Notes under the pieces: model-generated
Told to the model about the DNA's origin: nothing
The model's database searches: none
The model's input: the letters and a program-made list of their open reading frames with translations, nothing else
Shown: in pieces, positions 34,138 through 42,275 of the stretch
Layout: each line of letters opens with the position of its first letter
Numbering within the stretch: position 1 is the first letter of the stretch
DNA from: Novosphingobium sp. TH158
GTDB taxonomy: Bacteria > Pseudomonadota > Alphaproteobacteria > Sphingomonadales > Sphingomonadaceae
Assembly (NCBI RefSeq): GCF_002855555.1
Contig: NZ_PKRT01000001.1
Span: 868,001-932,000 of the forward strand
Length of the DNA stretch: 64,000 nucleotides
Direction of reading: 5' to 3'
Translations under genes and position numbers: made by a program

Positions 34138-34374
34138 CTGTCCTACATCGCACGGGCATGAGATAAGGCGGGCCTCGATCTGCGAGACAGCCGGATGCCT
34201 GAACTCGTTTTCGCCCCGCTCTGGTCTATTCCTGCCACGCGGCGGAGCAATGCGCGGCACGGGATTTTTATTTTTCCGCGCAAAACGAGCGCCGGAATCG
34301 GTCGCAAGGTCCGGCGAAATAACGGAAATTCGATGTTTGCGCGAGGTTTACACGGTGTCAACCTTGTCAACCTC
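34138..34374 (-). repeat. 3'-flanking repeat element, copy 1 (237 bp)
   Basis: Read from the TauD gene side (minus strand) it starts 9 bp after the stop at 34384. It begins with a 32-bp block containing the tandem 9-mer AGGTTGACA twice, has GCGCGGAAAA followed by an AT-rich run near the middle, and ends with GCGATGTAGGACAG. The second copy at 43226-43447 has the same three blocks in the same order, also just after a stop codon. This element and the terminator at 34070-34111 fill most of the 331-bp gap 34053-34383; no gene was seen in it. Confidence 0.75.
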
Positions 34375-34383
34375 GCGATGGCA

Positions 34384-35223
34384 TCAGGCCACGCCGCGCA
34401 CCGGCTCCTCGCCGTTGAGCGTGAAACGGTGGAGCTGGCGGCCGCTGTCTGCCGGATAGGGCATGGCGCGGTGCATGGTGCCGGTGTTGTCCCAGATCAG
34501 CAGGTCGCCCATCTGCCATTCGTGGCGATAGACGAAGCGGGGCTGCGTGGCATGGGCCATCAGCCGCTGGAGCAGGTCATGGCTCTCGGCCGGATGCATG
34601 CCGACAACGTGGCTGCCCGAGGTGGAAAGCACCAGGCTCTTGCGGCCGGTCTTGTGATGCCAAACCAGCGGGTGCTCGCGGTTGGGGTAGGAATGCCACA
34701 GGGCGAACTCCTCCACCGTGCAATCGGGCTTACCGGGGAACAGCGCGGCCTGCATGGTGTGCACGACCTTGAGCGTATCGAGCCAGGCCTTCTCGTCATC
34801 GGGCAGCGCTTCGTAGGTTGCGTAGTTGCTGGTGAACTCGGTCTGCCCGCCGGTTGCGGAAAGGACGCGCGGGGTCAGGATCGTGGCGAAGGGCGGCACT
34901 TCTTCGTAAGTGCCGTCCATGTGCCACAGCAGGCTGCCGAAGAAGAACTTGGCATAGTCCGGGTTCACCTTCTCGTCGAAGGTCACCTTCTGCAGGCCCT
35001 CCTCGCCCTCCTGCTTGACGGTGCCGAGTCGCAGATCGCCCATGGTGCGGGTGAAGGCGCGCTGCTCGTCATCGGTCAGGTGCAGGCCGCGCGCGATGAT
35101 CACGCCGCGCTGCACCAGCAGTTCGCGGATTGCGGGCGAAAGCGCGCCGCTGATCAGCGCTTCGCGGTCAACGAATATCTCCGATCCGGTGTGTTCGGTC
35201 AGCGGTTCGGATTTGATCGTCAT
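34384..35223 (-). CDS. TauD/TfdA family 2-oxoglutarate-dependent dioxygenase
   Basis: 279 residues, shorter than the paralogue at 31609. Iron ligands are WHMDGT (near residue 101) and MHRAMPY near the end; the 2-oxoglutarate Arg is in RQLHRFTL. It is transcribed divergently from a TetR gene 77 bp away. Members of this size include taurine, alkylsulfatase-type (AtsK) and phenoxyacetate dioxygenases. A role in sulfate ester or ether cleavage would suit the sulfotransferase/MBL content of the region, but is inference. Confidence 0.9.
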   Translation of the reverse strand: MTIKSEPLTEHTGSEIFVDREALISGALSPAIRELLVQRGVIIARGLHLTDDEQRAFTRTMGDLRLGTVKQEGEEGLQKVTFDEKVNPDYAKFFFGSLLWHMDGTYEEVPPFATILTPRVLSATGGQTEFTSNYATYEALPDDEKAWLDTLKVVHTMQAALFPGKPDCTVEEFALWHSYPNREHPLVWHHKTGRKSLVLSTSGSHVVGMHPAESHDLLQRLMAHATQPRFVYRHEWQMGDLLIWDNTGTMHRAMPYPADSGRQLHRFTLNGEEPVRGVA

Positions 35224-35273
35224 GGCATCCCTCGCCTTTGTTGTGTTTATCGACTAGGGTGTATTGTCACCCA

Positions 35274-35283
35274 GACCGTTTCA
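35274..35283 (-). promoter_or_regulatory. Shared motif TGAAACGGTC, copy 2
   Basis: On the minus strand between the second TauD gene and the TetR gene; identical to 32639-32648. ATTATTGAAACGGTC here versus CATAATGAAACGGTC there extends the likeness a few bases. Confidence 0.35.
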
Positions 35284-35300
35284 ATAATCAAGCGTCACGC

Positions 35301-35954
35301 ATGGAAAAGCCCAGGACTGCCACCTTCAAGAGACACCGCAGCCCGGGCCGCCCGACGCGCAAGCAGGCGGAGGCGCGCAACAACGAGCTGCTGGACAAGG
35401 CGCTCGACCTGTTCCTCGAAAACGGCTTCGAACGCACGACCATCGAGGCGATCACGGCCGCCGTCGGCATGGCGAAGCGCACGGTCTATGCGCGCTATGG
35501 CGACAAGGACACGCTGTTCCGCACCGCGCTGCAACGCGCCATCGACGAATGGATCGTACCGATCGAGCGCCTGCGCGAGGCCGAGGGTGAGGACTTCGAG
35601 GCGAGCCTGCTGGAAATCGGCCGCATCCTTGTCGGCAACATCCTCAGCCGCGAGGGCCTGCGCCTCATGCGGATCACCAATGCCGAATCGATCCGCATGC
35701 CGGAAATCGGCGAACATTCACTGCGCCGCGGCACCGGCCCGACGGTCGATTACCTCGCGGACCTGTTCCACCGCCGCCTGCCGACGCGGTTCGCCAGTCC
35801 GGCCGACGCCCGGACGAGCGCCTATGCCTTCGTCCACCTTGTTGCCGGCGGGCCGGCAAACATCGTCGCCTGGGGCGTGCAGCTCAGCGAGGACGAGGTG
35901 GAGCGCCAGACCCGCAACGCCGTGCGGCTGTTCCTCCACGGCATCCTGCACTGA
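35301..35954 (+). CDS. TetR/AcrR family transcriptional regulator
   Basis: 217 residues. The helix-turn-helix is at about residues 28-75 (FERTTIEAITAAVGMAKRTVYARYGDKDTLF), with a C-terminal effector domain of the TetR_C type. A basic N-terminal extension (KRHRSPGRPTRKQ) precedes it. Divergent from the TauD gene at 34384 and likely its repressor. A long stem-loop follows the stop. Confidence 0.9.
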   Translation: MEKPRTATFKRHRSPGRPTRKQAEARNNELLDKALDLFLENGFERTTIEAITAAVGMAKRTVYARYGDKDTLFRTALQRAIDEWIVPIERLREAEGEDFEASLLEIGRILVGNILSREGLRLMRITNAESIRMPEIGEHSLRRGTGPTVDYLADLFHRRLPTRFASPADARTSAYAFVHLVAGGPANIVAWGVQLSEDEVERQTRNAVRLFLHGILH

Positions 35955-35987
35955 TCCTGTCGGAGAGCAGTCGGGCCAGAACGCAAC

Positions 35988-36022
35988 CGGCCCGCCACGC
36001 ATGGGGGTGCGTGACGGGCCGG
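35988..36022. terminator. Long stem-loop between convergent genes
   Basis: CCGGCCCGCCACGC and GCGTGACGGGCCGG form a 14-bp stem with one mismatch around a short loop. There is no T-run in either direction, yet it lies between convergent TetR and 52-codon genes and probably ends transcription or protects 3' ends. Confidence 0.55.
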
Positions 36023-36045
36023 AGTTCCTCCCCAGGAACGGATGC

Positions 36046-36204
36046 TTACCGTCCGGCAGCGCTGCCGAGGCGGTGGTAAAGGTTCGAGAACTTCACCGAT
36101 TCCGGCTTGTCCTCGATGACCTTGAGGTAGTGCAGCACGGCCTCGCGGATCAGCTTGAAGTCCTCGTTGGAAAGGACGGCGCGGGCGCGGGAAGGTTCGG
36201 CCAT
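36046..36204 (-). CDS. Small conserved-looking protein downstream of aceA (52 aa)
   Basis: 52 residues, starting MAEPSRARAVLSNEDFKLIR and ending with LGSAAGR. It begins 32 bp after the aceA stop, on the same strand, with GGAGCAG in front of the ATG. It is charged, helical in appearance and without a membrane segment. It is not a recognised family; position suggests co-expression with isocitrate lyase. Codon use is like that of real genes here (GC at third positions). It may modulate the glyoxylate shunt, but that is only inference. Confidence 0.7.
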   Translation of the reverse strand: MAEPSRARAVLSNEDFKLIREAVLHYLKVIEDKPESVKFSNLYHRLGSAAGR

Positions 36205-36236
36205 GATACTGCTCCTTGGCTAGAAACTACTACAGG

Positions 36237-37826
36237 TTATGCAGCGAACTGGTTCATCGTGTTGTGAATTCCGCCGGCCTTGAGCGCAGCTTCACCGGCG
36301 AAGTATTCCTTGTGATCGTCACCGATGTCGCTGCCCGACATGTTCTGGTGCTTCACGCAAGCGATACCCTGGCGGATTTCCGCGCGCTGGACGTTCTTGA
36401 CGTAGCCCAGCATCCCGGCCTCGCCGAAGTATTCCTTCGCCAGGTTGTCGGTGCTGAGCGCCGCCGTGTGATAGGTCGGCAGGGTGATGAGGTGGTGGAA
36501 GATCCCGGCGCGAGCCGCAGCGTCACGCTGGAAGGTGCGGATCTTTTCGTCGGCTTCGGCGGCCAGTTCGGTGCCGTCATAGTCCACGCTCATCAGCTTG
36601 GCGCGGTCATAGGCGGCAACGTCGCGGCCTTCTTCAACCCAGCGATCAAACACTTGCTGGCGGAAATTAAGAGTCCAGTTGAAGCTGGGCGAATTGTTGT
36701 AGACCAACTTGGCATTGGGCACGACTTCACGGATGCGATCGACCATGCCGGCAATCTGCTCGATGTGCGGCTTCTCGGTTTCGATCCACAGCAGGTCGGC
36801 ACCGTGCTGAAGCGAAGTGATGCAATCGAGCACGCAGCGGTCCTCGCCCGTACCGGTGCGGAACTGGAACAGGTTGGACGGCAGGCGCTTGGGACGCATC
36901 AGCTTGCCATCGCGGGTGATGAGCACGTCGCCATGGCCGATCTCGGTCACTTCCTCGCAGTCGAGGAAGGCGTTGTACTGATCGCCGATGTCGCCCTTCT
37001 CACGGGTATAGGCGATCTGCTTGGTGAGACCGGCGCCCAGCGAGTCGGTGCGGGCGACGATCACGCCATCGTCAACGCCCAGTTCCATGAAGGCGTAACG
37101 GACAGCGCGGATCTTGGCGAGGAAGTCCTCATGCGGGACAGTAACCTTGCCATCCTGGTGGCCGCACTGCTTTTCGTCGGAAACCTGGTTCTCGATCTGG
37201 ATGCAGCAGGCACCCGCTTCGATGAACTTCTTGGCGAGCAGGTAGGTCGCCTCGGCATTGCCGAAACCGGCGTCGATATCGGCAACGATCGGAACGACGT
37301 GCGTTTCGTAGTTATCGATCGCCTGCTGCAGGCGCTGCGCCTCAACCGCGTTGCCTTCTTCGCGGGCCTTGTCCAGATCGCGGAACATCATGCCCAGTTC
37401 GCGGGCGTCAGCCTGCTTCAGGAAGGTGTACAGTTCGGCGATCAGCGCCGGAACGCTGGTCTTTTCATGCATCGACTGGTCCGGCAGCGGACCGAATTCG
37501 CTGCGCAGCGCGGCAACCATCCAGCCCGAGAGATAAAGGTAGCGGCCCTTGGTGGTGCCGAAGTGCTTCTTGATCGAAATGAGCTTCTGCTGGCCGATGA
37601 AACCGTGCCAGCAGCCCAGCGACTGGGTATAGGCAGCCGGATCCGCATCATAGGCGGCCATGTCGCGGCGCATGATCTTGGCGGTGTAGCGCGCGATGTC
37701 GAGGCCGGTGTGGAAGCGGTTCTGCAGCCGCATGCGAGCGACGGATTCGGCCTCGATGCCGTCCCAGGTCTGGCGGAAGGGTTCGATGGCGCCGGCGGCT
37801 TCGGTAATCGACTGCTGGTAGGTCAC
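36237..37826 (-). CDS. aceA: Isocitrate lyase (long form)
   Basis: 529 residues from the GTG at 37826, with AAAGGGA about 9 bp upstream; a frame extension to 37889 would run into the regulator promoter. The catalytic-loop motif is KQCGH, the form seen in the 530-residue Pseudomonas-type lyases, rather than KKCGH. VADIDAGFGNAEATYLL is the metal/substrate region. It splits isocitrate into glyoxylate and succinate, the entry to the glyoxylate shunt on acetate or fatty acids. Divergent from an ScfR/RamB-type regulator with a perfect operator between them. Confidence 0.97.
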   Translation of the reverse strand: MTYQQSITEAAGAIEPFRQTWDGIEAESVARMRLQNRFHTGLDIARYTAKIMRRDMAAYDADPAAYTQSLGCWHGFIGQQKLISIKKHFGTTKGRYLYLSGWMVAALRSEFGPLPDQSMHEKTSVPALIAELYTFLKQADARELGMMFRDLDKAREEGNAVEAQRLQQAIDNYETHVVPIVADIDAGFGNAEATYLLAKKFIEAGACCIQIENQVSDEKQCGHQDGKVTVPHEDFLAKIRAVRYAFMELGVDDGVIVARTDSLGAGLTKQIAYTREKGDIGDQYNAFLDCEEVTEIGHGDVLITRDGKLMRPKRLPSNLFQFRTGTGEDRCVLDCITSLQHGADLLWIETEKPHIEQIAGMVDRIREVVPNAKLVYNNSPSFNWTLNFRQQVFDRWVEEGRDVAAYDRAKLMSVDYDGTELAAEADEKIRTFQRDAAARAGIFHHLITLPTYHTAALSTDNLAKEYFGEAGMLGYVKNVQRAEIRQGIACVKHQNMSGSDIGDDHKEYFAGEAALKAGGIHNTMNQFAA

Positions 37827-37920
37827 GGTGGCGGTTCCCTTTGAAAGGCGGTATGGAATTGCTGCCCGGGATATGCCGCGATTGTGCACTGCGGAATGGT
37901 CCGCAGAGTCGGTTTGTCAA

Positions 37921-37945
37921 TCTTTACAGATTTTCATTGTAAAGA
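37921..37945. promoter_or_regulatory. Perfect inverted repeat, probable ScfR/RamB operator
   Basis: TCTTTACA-N9-TGTAAAGA, 8-bp arms with no mismatch, lies between aceA and the divergent regulator. RamB/PccR-type regulators are known to bind palindromes near acetate and acyl-CoA genes. It probably controls aceA, the regulator itself, or both. Confidence 0.65.
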
Positions 37946-37971
37946 TGTGCAGACATGACAAGGTGTACAAT

Positions 37972-39369
37972 ATGAGCCAGTCAAAACCCCTCTACCTCGG
38001 CCCCCGCCTGCGCCGCCTGCGCCGCGAACTGGGCCTGACGCAGCAGACCATGGCTGACGATCTTGGCATCTCGGCGAGCTACGTCGCCCTGCTTGAGCGC
38101 AACTCCCGGCCGCTGACCGCCGAACTGCTGCTTCGCCTGGCCAAGACCTACCGCCTCGACGTTGCCGATCTCGCCGGAGAGGATGCGGAGGACTATGCGC
38201 GGCGGCTGACGGACATCCTGCGTGACCCCCTGTTTGCCGATATCGACCTGCCGGGGCTGGAAATCGCCGACCTTGCGACCAGCTTTCCCGGCGTGACCGA
38301 AGCCCTGCTGCGGCTTCACGGGGCCTATGCGCGCGAACAACTGGCGCTTGCCGCCCTGCGCGAGAACGGCGGCGATGACGAGGCGGGAGACCCGGTTGGC
38401 GAGGTTCGGCGCTTCATTGCCGCCAACCGCAACTTCTTCCCCAGCCTTGATGCACGGGCCGAGGAACTGGCAGGCGAGATTGCCGAAGCCGGCGGGTCGC
38501 AGGACTGGCTGAAGCGCAAGGGCGTGCGGCTGCGCTATGTCCCGGCGCACGTCCTCGTCGATGCCGTGCGCCGGTTTGACCGGCACAACCAGCAGGTGCT
38601 GATCGCCGATACCCTGCCCGGACCGAGCCGCAAGTTCCAGGTGGCCCTGCACATTGCCTACACCGCGATGCGCGAGGATATCGCCACGCTGCTGCGGCGC
38701 GAGACCTTTGCCAGCAAGACCGGCGAAGTGCTGACCCGGCGGGCGCTGGCGGGCTATGCTGCGGCGGCCCTGCGCATGCCTTACGAACGCTTCGCCAGGG
38801 CCGCACGGGAGCGTGCCTACGATGTCGAGGCGCTGGCCAACCTGTTCGGCGCCAGTTTCGAGCAGGTTGCCCACCGGCTCACCACGCTACATCGTCCGGG
38901 AGCGGAGGGCGTGCCGTTCTTCTTCATCCGTGTCGACCCGGCGGGCAATGTCTCCAAGCGTCTTGATGGCGCCGGGTTCCCCTTTGCCGCGCACGGCGGC
39001 GGCTGCCCCTTGTGGAACGTCCATTCCGCTTTCAGCGCACCATCACAAGTGCTGACCCAGTGGCTCGAACTGCCGGATGGACAGCGCTTCTTCGCTATTG
39101 CCCGCTCGGTGACGACAGGCGGCCATTCGTGGGGCGAACTTGAGGTGCAGCATGCCGTTGCGCTCGCCTGCGCGGCGGAACACGCGCCGCAGCTGGTATA
39201 TGCCCGGGGAAGCGACCCGGCATCGACCCCGGCAACCCCGATCGGCGTGACCTGCCGCATCTGCCCGCGTGCCCAATGCACGGCCCGCGCGGCGCCGCCG
39301 ATCGGGCGCGAGATCATTGCCGATGACCAGCGCCGGGCCCCTGCCCCTTACGTCTTCGTTGACGATTGA
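37972..39369 (+). CDS. ScfR/RamB-type short-chain acyl-CoA transcriptional regulator
   Basis: 465 residues. The N-terminal XRE helix-turn-helix spans residues 10-65 (LGLTQQTMADDLGISASYVA). A middle IrrE/ImmA-type region with HIAYTAMRE follows, lacking a clear HExxH. The C-terminal DUF2083/ScfR domain has GGGCPLWN and CRICPRAQC cysteines. Such regulators (RamB in actinobacteria, PccR and RamB in Paracoccus) sense short acyl-CoAs and control glyoxylate or propionate genes. Placed head-to-head with aceA, it is the likely aceA regulator. Confidence 0.92.
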   Translation: MSQSKPLYLGPRLRRLRRELGLTQQTMADDLGISASYVALLERNSRPLTAELLLRLAKTYRLDVADLAGEDAEDYARRLTDILRDPLFADIDLPGLEIADLATSFPGVTEALLRLHGAYAREQLALAALRENGGDDEAGDPVGEVRRFIAANRNFFPSLDARAEELAGEIAEAGGSQDWLKRKGVRLRYVPAHVLVDAVRRFDRHNQQVLIADTLPGPSRKFQVALHIAYTAMREDIATLLRRETFASKTGEVLTRRALAGYAAAALRMPYERFARAARERAYDVEALANLFGASFEQVAHRLTTLHRPGAEGVPFFFIRVDPAGNVSKRLDGAGFPFAAHGGGCPLWNVHSAFSAPSQVLTQWLELPDGQRFFAIARSVTTGGHSWGELEVQHAVALACAAEHAPQLVYARGSDPASTPATPIGVTCRICPRAQCTARAAPPIGREIIADDQRRAPAPYVFVDD

Positions 39370-39377
39370 AGGCGCAG

Positions 39378-40163
39378 CTAGCCCTTCGGCCGCATGCCCT
39401 GCGCCATCGCCAGCAGGGCATCCCGGCGCGGCATGGCGGTCATGCGCTCGAACAGGGCGCGGTAGTGCGCGTTCGGGCAAAAGGTCGGGCCGTTGGACAG
39501 GTTGTCGAGCGCCAGTGCGGCACATTCGCGGGCCGGCTGGACATTCTGCATCAGCGCCGGATCGAAGCCCTGCTTGGCCGCCGCCTCGCTCTCGGTCGCC
39601 CCGGGGGTGAGCGTCAGCACATCCACCCCTGAACCCTGCAATTCGCCCCACAGACCTTCGCCAAGCGCAACGACCAGCGCCTTGGTCGCGGCATAGGCCG
39701 TGGAGAACGGCCCGCCCATCAGCCCCTCTACCGACGAGACGAGCAGCAGGCCGCCCCGCCCCTTCGCCTTGAGCCCGGGCAGGAAGCGGTGTGCCAGCTG
39801 CATCTGCGCGTGGCAGTTGACCATCAGCATCTCGGCCATGACGGAGCGGTCGACGCCCTCGAACCAGCCCTTCGCGCCGAACCCGGCATTGCTGACGACC
39901 AGGCCGACGTCCGTTCCCTCGCAGGCTGCAAAGAGGCGCTCCGCCGCATCCGGTTGGGCCAGGTCGCTCTCGACGACCTGCACTGCAATGCCGTGTTCCG
40001 CCTCAAGTCGCTGCTTCAGTGCGGCCAGACGGTCCATCCGCCGTGCCGCCAGGACAAGATCCATGCCGCGCGCTGCCAGTTCCTCGGCAAAGCCTGTACC
40101 GATGCCAGAGCTTGCGCCGGTGACGAGGGCCACGGGGCCGTAGCGGTCGCGAAAGGGGTTCAT
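39378..40163 (-). CDS. SDR family oxidoreductase
   Basis: 261 residues from ATG 40163; a TTG at 40172 would add three. TGASSGIG near residue 15, SNAGFG near residue 90 and the catalytic YAATK near residue 158 define the family, of the DltE/YqjQ-like branch. It lies convergent with the ScfR regulator (8 bp apart) and is separated by 86 bp from the ornithine decarboxylase gene. Substrate unknown. Confidence 0.9.
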   Translation of the reverse strand: MNPFRDRYGPVALVTGASSGIGTGFAEELAARGMDLVLAARRMDRLAALKQRLEAEHGIAVQVVESDLAQPDAAERLFAACEGTDVGLVVSNAGFGAKGWFEGVDRSVMAEMLMVNCHAQMQLAHRFLPGLKAKGRGGLLLVSSVEGLMGGPFSTAYAATKALVVALGEGLWGELQGSGVDVLTLTPGATESEAAAKQGFDPALMQNVQPARECAALALDNLSNGPTFCPNAHYRALFERMTAMPRRDALLAMAQGMRPKG

Positions 40164-40248
40164 CGGGCGCAAGGCTAACCAAATCGTGCGGCGCTGGCTA
40201 TCGAACCAGCGCCGCCCGGACGATTTGGCAGGCTATGCAGCGTGCGGA

Positions 40249-41454
40249 TCAGCGCAGCGAGACGACGTTGTCCGAAACGCGCGGATCGCGCCGGTCACCG
40301 CGGTACTGGCTGGCCATCGGCTCGTCCGTGGTCTCGACCACGGCACCATGCCCGAAGCCGTTGAACTTCGTGCGCATGGCCGCGCCATAGGCGCCGAGCA
40401 TGCCGATCTCGATCCAGTCACCCGGCTGGACATCGGCCGGAAGCGCGAAGGGCCCTTCCATATAGTCCATGTCGTCGCAGGTCGGGCCGAAGAAGGCGAA
40501 GTCCTCTGCCAGCTCTTCCGCGCTGTCGCGCAGCAGCTTGACCGGGAAGCGCCAGCCGATGTGCGCTGCATCGAACAGCGCGCCATAGGCGCCTTCGTTG
40601 ATGTACAGCTCTTCCCCGCGGCGCTTCTCGACCTTGACGACAAGCGAGTTGTACTCGGCGCAAAGCGCGCGGCCGGGCTCGCACCACAGTTCCGACGAGT
40701 AGGACACCGGCAGCGATTCGAAGGCGCGATGGATGGCACCGAAGAAGTCTTCCAGCGGCGGCGGTTCCATGCCCGGGTAGATCGACGGGAAGCCGCCGCC
40801 CACGTCGATGATGTCGACCGTGACCGAGGCATCGACGATGGCGACGCGAACGCGCTCCATGGCCTGGACATAGGCAAAGGGCGTCATCGCCTGGCTGCCG
40901 ACATGGAAGCACACGCCCAGCCAGTCCGCCACCTGGCGCGCAGCCTGGAGCAGCGGGGCGGCATCGGCGAGATCGACGCCGAACTTGGCCGCGAGGCTGA
41001 GCTTCGAGTGCTCCGACGATACGCGCAGGCGCACACAGAGGCGCAGGTCCTCGGCCGGCGAGCCGTCTTCCTTGGCCGTCGCGGCGACGATCTTCTCCAG
41101 TTCCTCGTGCGTGTCGAGGCTGAAGGTCTTCACGCCATGGTCGAAGTAGGCCTCGCGAATGGCAGAAGCGGTCTTCACCGGGTGCATGAAGCACAGCTCT
41201 GCCTCGGGCAGGGCGGCGCGGGCCATGCGGACCTCGGCAATCGAGGCGACGTCGTAATGGGTCACGCCGGCACCCCACAGGACCTTGAGCAGGTCCGGCG
41301 AGGGGTTGGCCTTCACCGCATAGAGCGAGCGGCCCGGGAACTTCTCGACAAAGAAGCGGGCGGCGCGCGCGGCGGCGTGCGGGCGATTGATGATAACGGG
41401 TTCGTCAGGCGCGAGCGCGCGAACTACAGCCGATGCGTCAGGATAGCTGTGCAA
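40249..41454 (-). CDS. Ornithine/lysine decarboxylase (fold III, PLP)
   Basis: 401 residues. The PLP Lys is K48 in YAVKANP. FHVGSQ, DVGGGFPS and EPGR follow in the expected order, and GPTCDDMD carries the catalytic Cys of the alanine-racemase-fold (eukaryotic-type) ornithine decarboxylases. It makes putrescine, the precursor for the carboxyspermidine route encoded at 43473-46395. The start is a TTG at 41454 directly after a long leader hairpin that hides the GGGGG ribosome site, indicating leader-controlled translation. Confidence 0.93.
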   Translation of the reverse strand: MHSYPDASAVVRALAPDEPVIINRPHAAARAARFFVEKFPGRSLYAVKANPSPDLLKVLWGAGVTHYDVASIAEVRMARAALPEAELCFMHPVKTASAIREAYFDHGVKTFSLDTHEELEKIVAATAKEDGSPAEDLRLCVRLRVSSEHSKLSLAAKFGVDLADAAPLLQAARQVADWLGVCFHVGSQAMTPFAYVQAMERVRVAIVDASVTVDIIDVGGGFPSIYPGMEPPPLEDFFGAIHRAFESLPVSYSSELWCEPGRALCAEYNSLVVKVEKRRGEELYINEGAYGALFDAAHIGWRFPVKLLRDSAEELAEDFAFFGPTCDDMDYMEGPFALPADVQPGDWIEIGMLGAYGAAMRTKFNGFGHGAVVETTDEPMASQYRGDRRDPRVSDNVVSLR

Positions 41455-41456
41455 CT

Positions 41457-41541
41457 CAAGGGACCCCCAATAGGCCTACCGGCCAGGTAACACGAAGACG
41501 AAGCTGCCTTGCGGTTATTGGAAGTCCCCTTGGGGCAGCGG
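41457..41541 (-). ncRNA. speF-type leader RNA upstream of ornithine decarboxylase
   Basis: From the predicted start near 41541 the leader carries a 16-bp stem with one bulged G (41532-41516 pairing with 41472-41457) around inner hairpins including TTACC-TGGCC-GGTAG. The 3' arm contains the GGGGG ribosome site and ends 2 bases before the TTG start. The speF motif is a known alphaproteobacterial leader of ornithine decarboxylase genes; the match is by position and memory of its core, not by a covariance search. Confidence 0.65.
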
Positions 41542-41547
41542 GGGTGC

Positions 41548-41575
41548 GCTATACGCCGCTGGATATGAACTGCAA
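41548..41575 (-). promoter_or_regulatory. Promoter of the ornithine decarboxylase leader
   Basis: On the minus strand TTGCAG (41575-41570), 16 bp, TATAGC (41553-41548). It places the start about 85 bases before the TTG start, just ahead of the leader hairpin. Confidence 0.55.
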
Positions 41576-41663
41576 GTGAAAATCAGTTCGCCGGTTTACC
41601 CCTCTGTCAAAGGGTCTGAATCGCTTGCATTTCCGGGCGCTTAGCCGGGGTTTTCCGCTGCGA

Positions 41664-42215
41664 TCAGAACTCCACTTTCGGAGGCAGGGCCACGGCACTT
41701 TCCGACTCGCCGATTCGCGGCATCTCTGCTGCCTGGAATCCGAAGGCAGAGGCGAAGAGCACCGCCGGGAAGCTCTCCCGCCCGGCGTTGTAGCGCGCAA
41801 CCGCGGCATTGAGCGCACGGCGCGCGGCAGCCAGCTTGTCTTCCACATCGGCCAGTTCGCCCTGTAGCGACTGGAAGTTGGCGCTGGCCTTCAGGTCGGG
41901 ATAGGCCTCCGCCAGGGCAATCAGCTTGCCAAGCGCCGCCCCCAGCCCTGCCTCTGCCGCCGGATCGATGCCCCCGCCCGCTTCGGCCCGGTTGCGCGCG
42001 GCGATCACCGCGTCGAAGGTTTCCTTCTCGTGCGCGGCATAGCCTTTTACCGAGGCGACGAGGTTGGGGATCAGGTCATGCCGCTGGCGTAGCTGGGCGT
42101 CGATGTCCGCCAGCCCCTGGTTCACCGTCTGGCGCATCCCGACAAGCCGGTTATAGATGGCGATCATCATCAGCGCGAGGATGACGACAGCGGCGATGAC
42201 GATCATCAAGAACAT
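41664..42215 (-). CDS. LemA family protein
   Basis: 183 residues. One N-terminal membrane helix (about residues 2-20), then the LemA signature NRLVGMRQTVNQGLADIDAQLRQR and the helical LIPNLVASVKGYAAHEKETF. LemA proteins are membrane-anchored with a helical outer domain and no settled function. Divergent from a DUF3137 gene 60 bp away, a pairing seen in other genomes. Confidence 0.92.
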   Translation of the reverse strand: MFLMIVIAAVVILALMMIAIYNRLVGMRQTVNQGLADIDAQLRQRHDLIPNLVASVKGYAAHEKETFDAVIAARNRAEAGGGIDPAAEAGLGAALGKLIALAEAYPDLKASANFQSLQGELADVEDKLAAARRALNAAVARYNAGRESFPAVLFASAFGFQAAEMPRIGESESAVALPPKVEF

Positions 42216-42275
42216 GGCAAAGTCCCCCGAATTACAGCATGATGGCTATCACAGCCGCGCAAGGACGCAAGCCGC

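Noticed and set aside
34343-34374. The 32-bp repeat as a coding segment (frames reading VYTVSTLSTS)
   Set aside because: The same peptide arises only because the DNA repeat is translated in chance frames at both copies; neither frame has a start site or domain.
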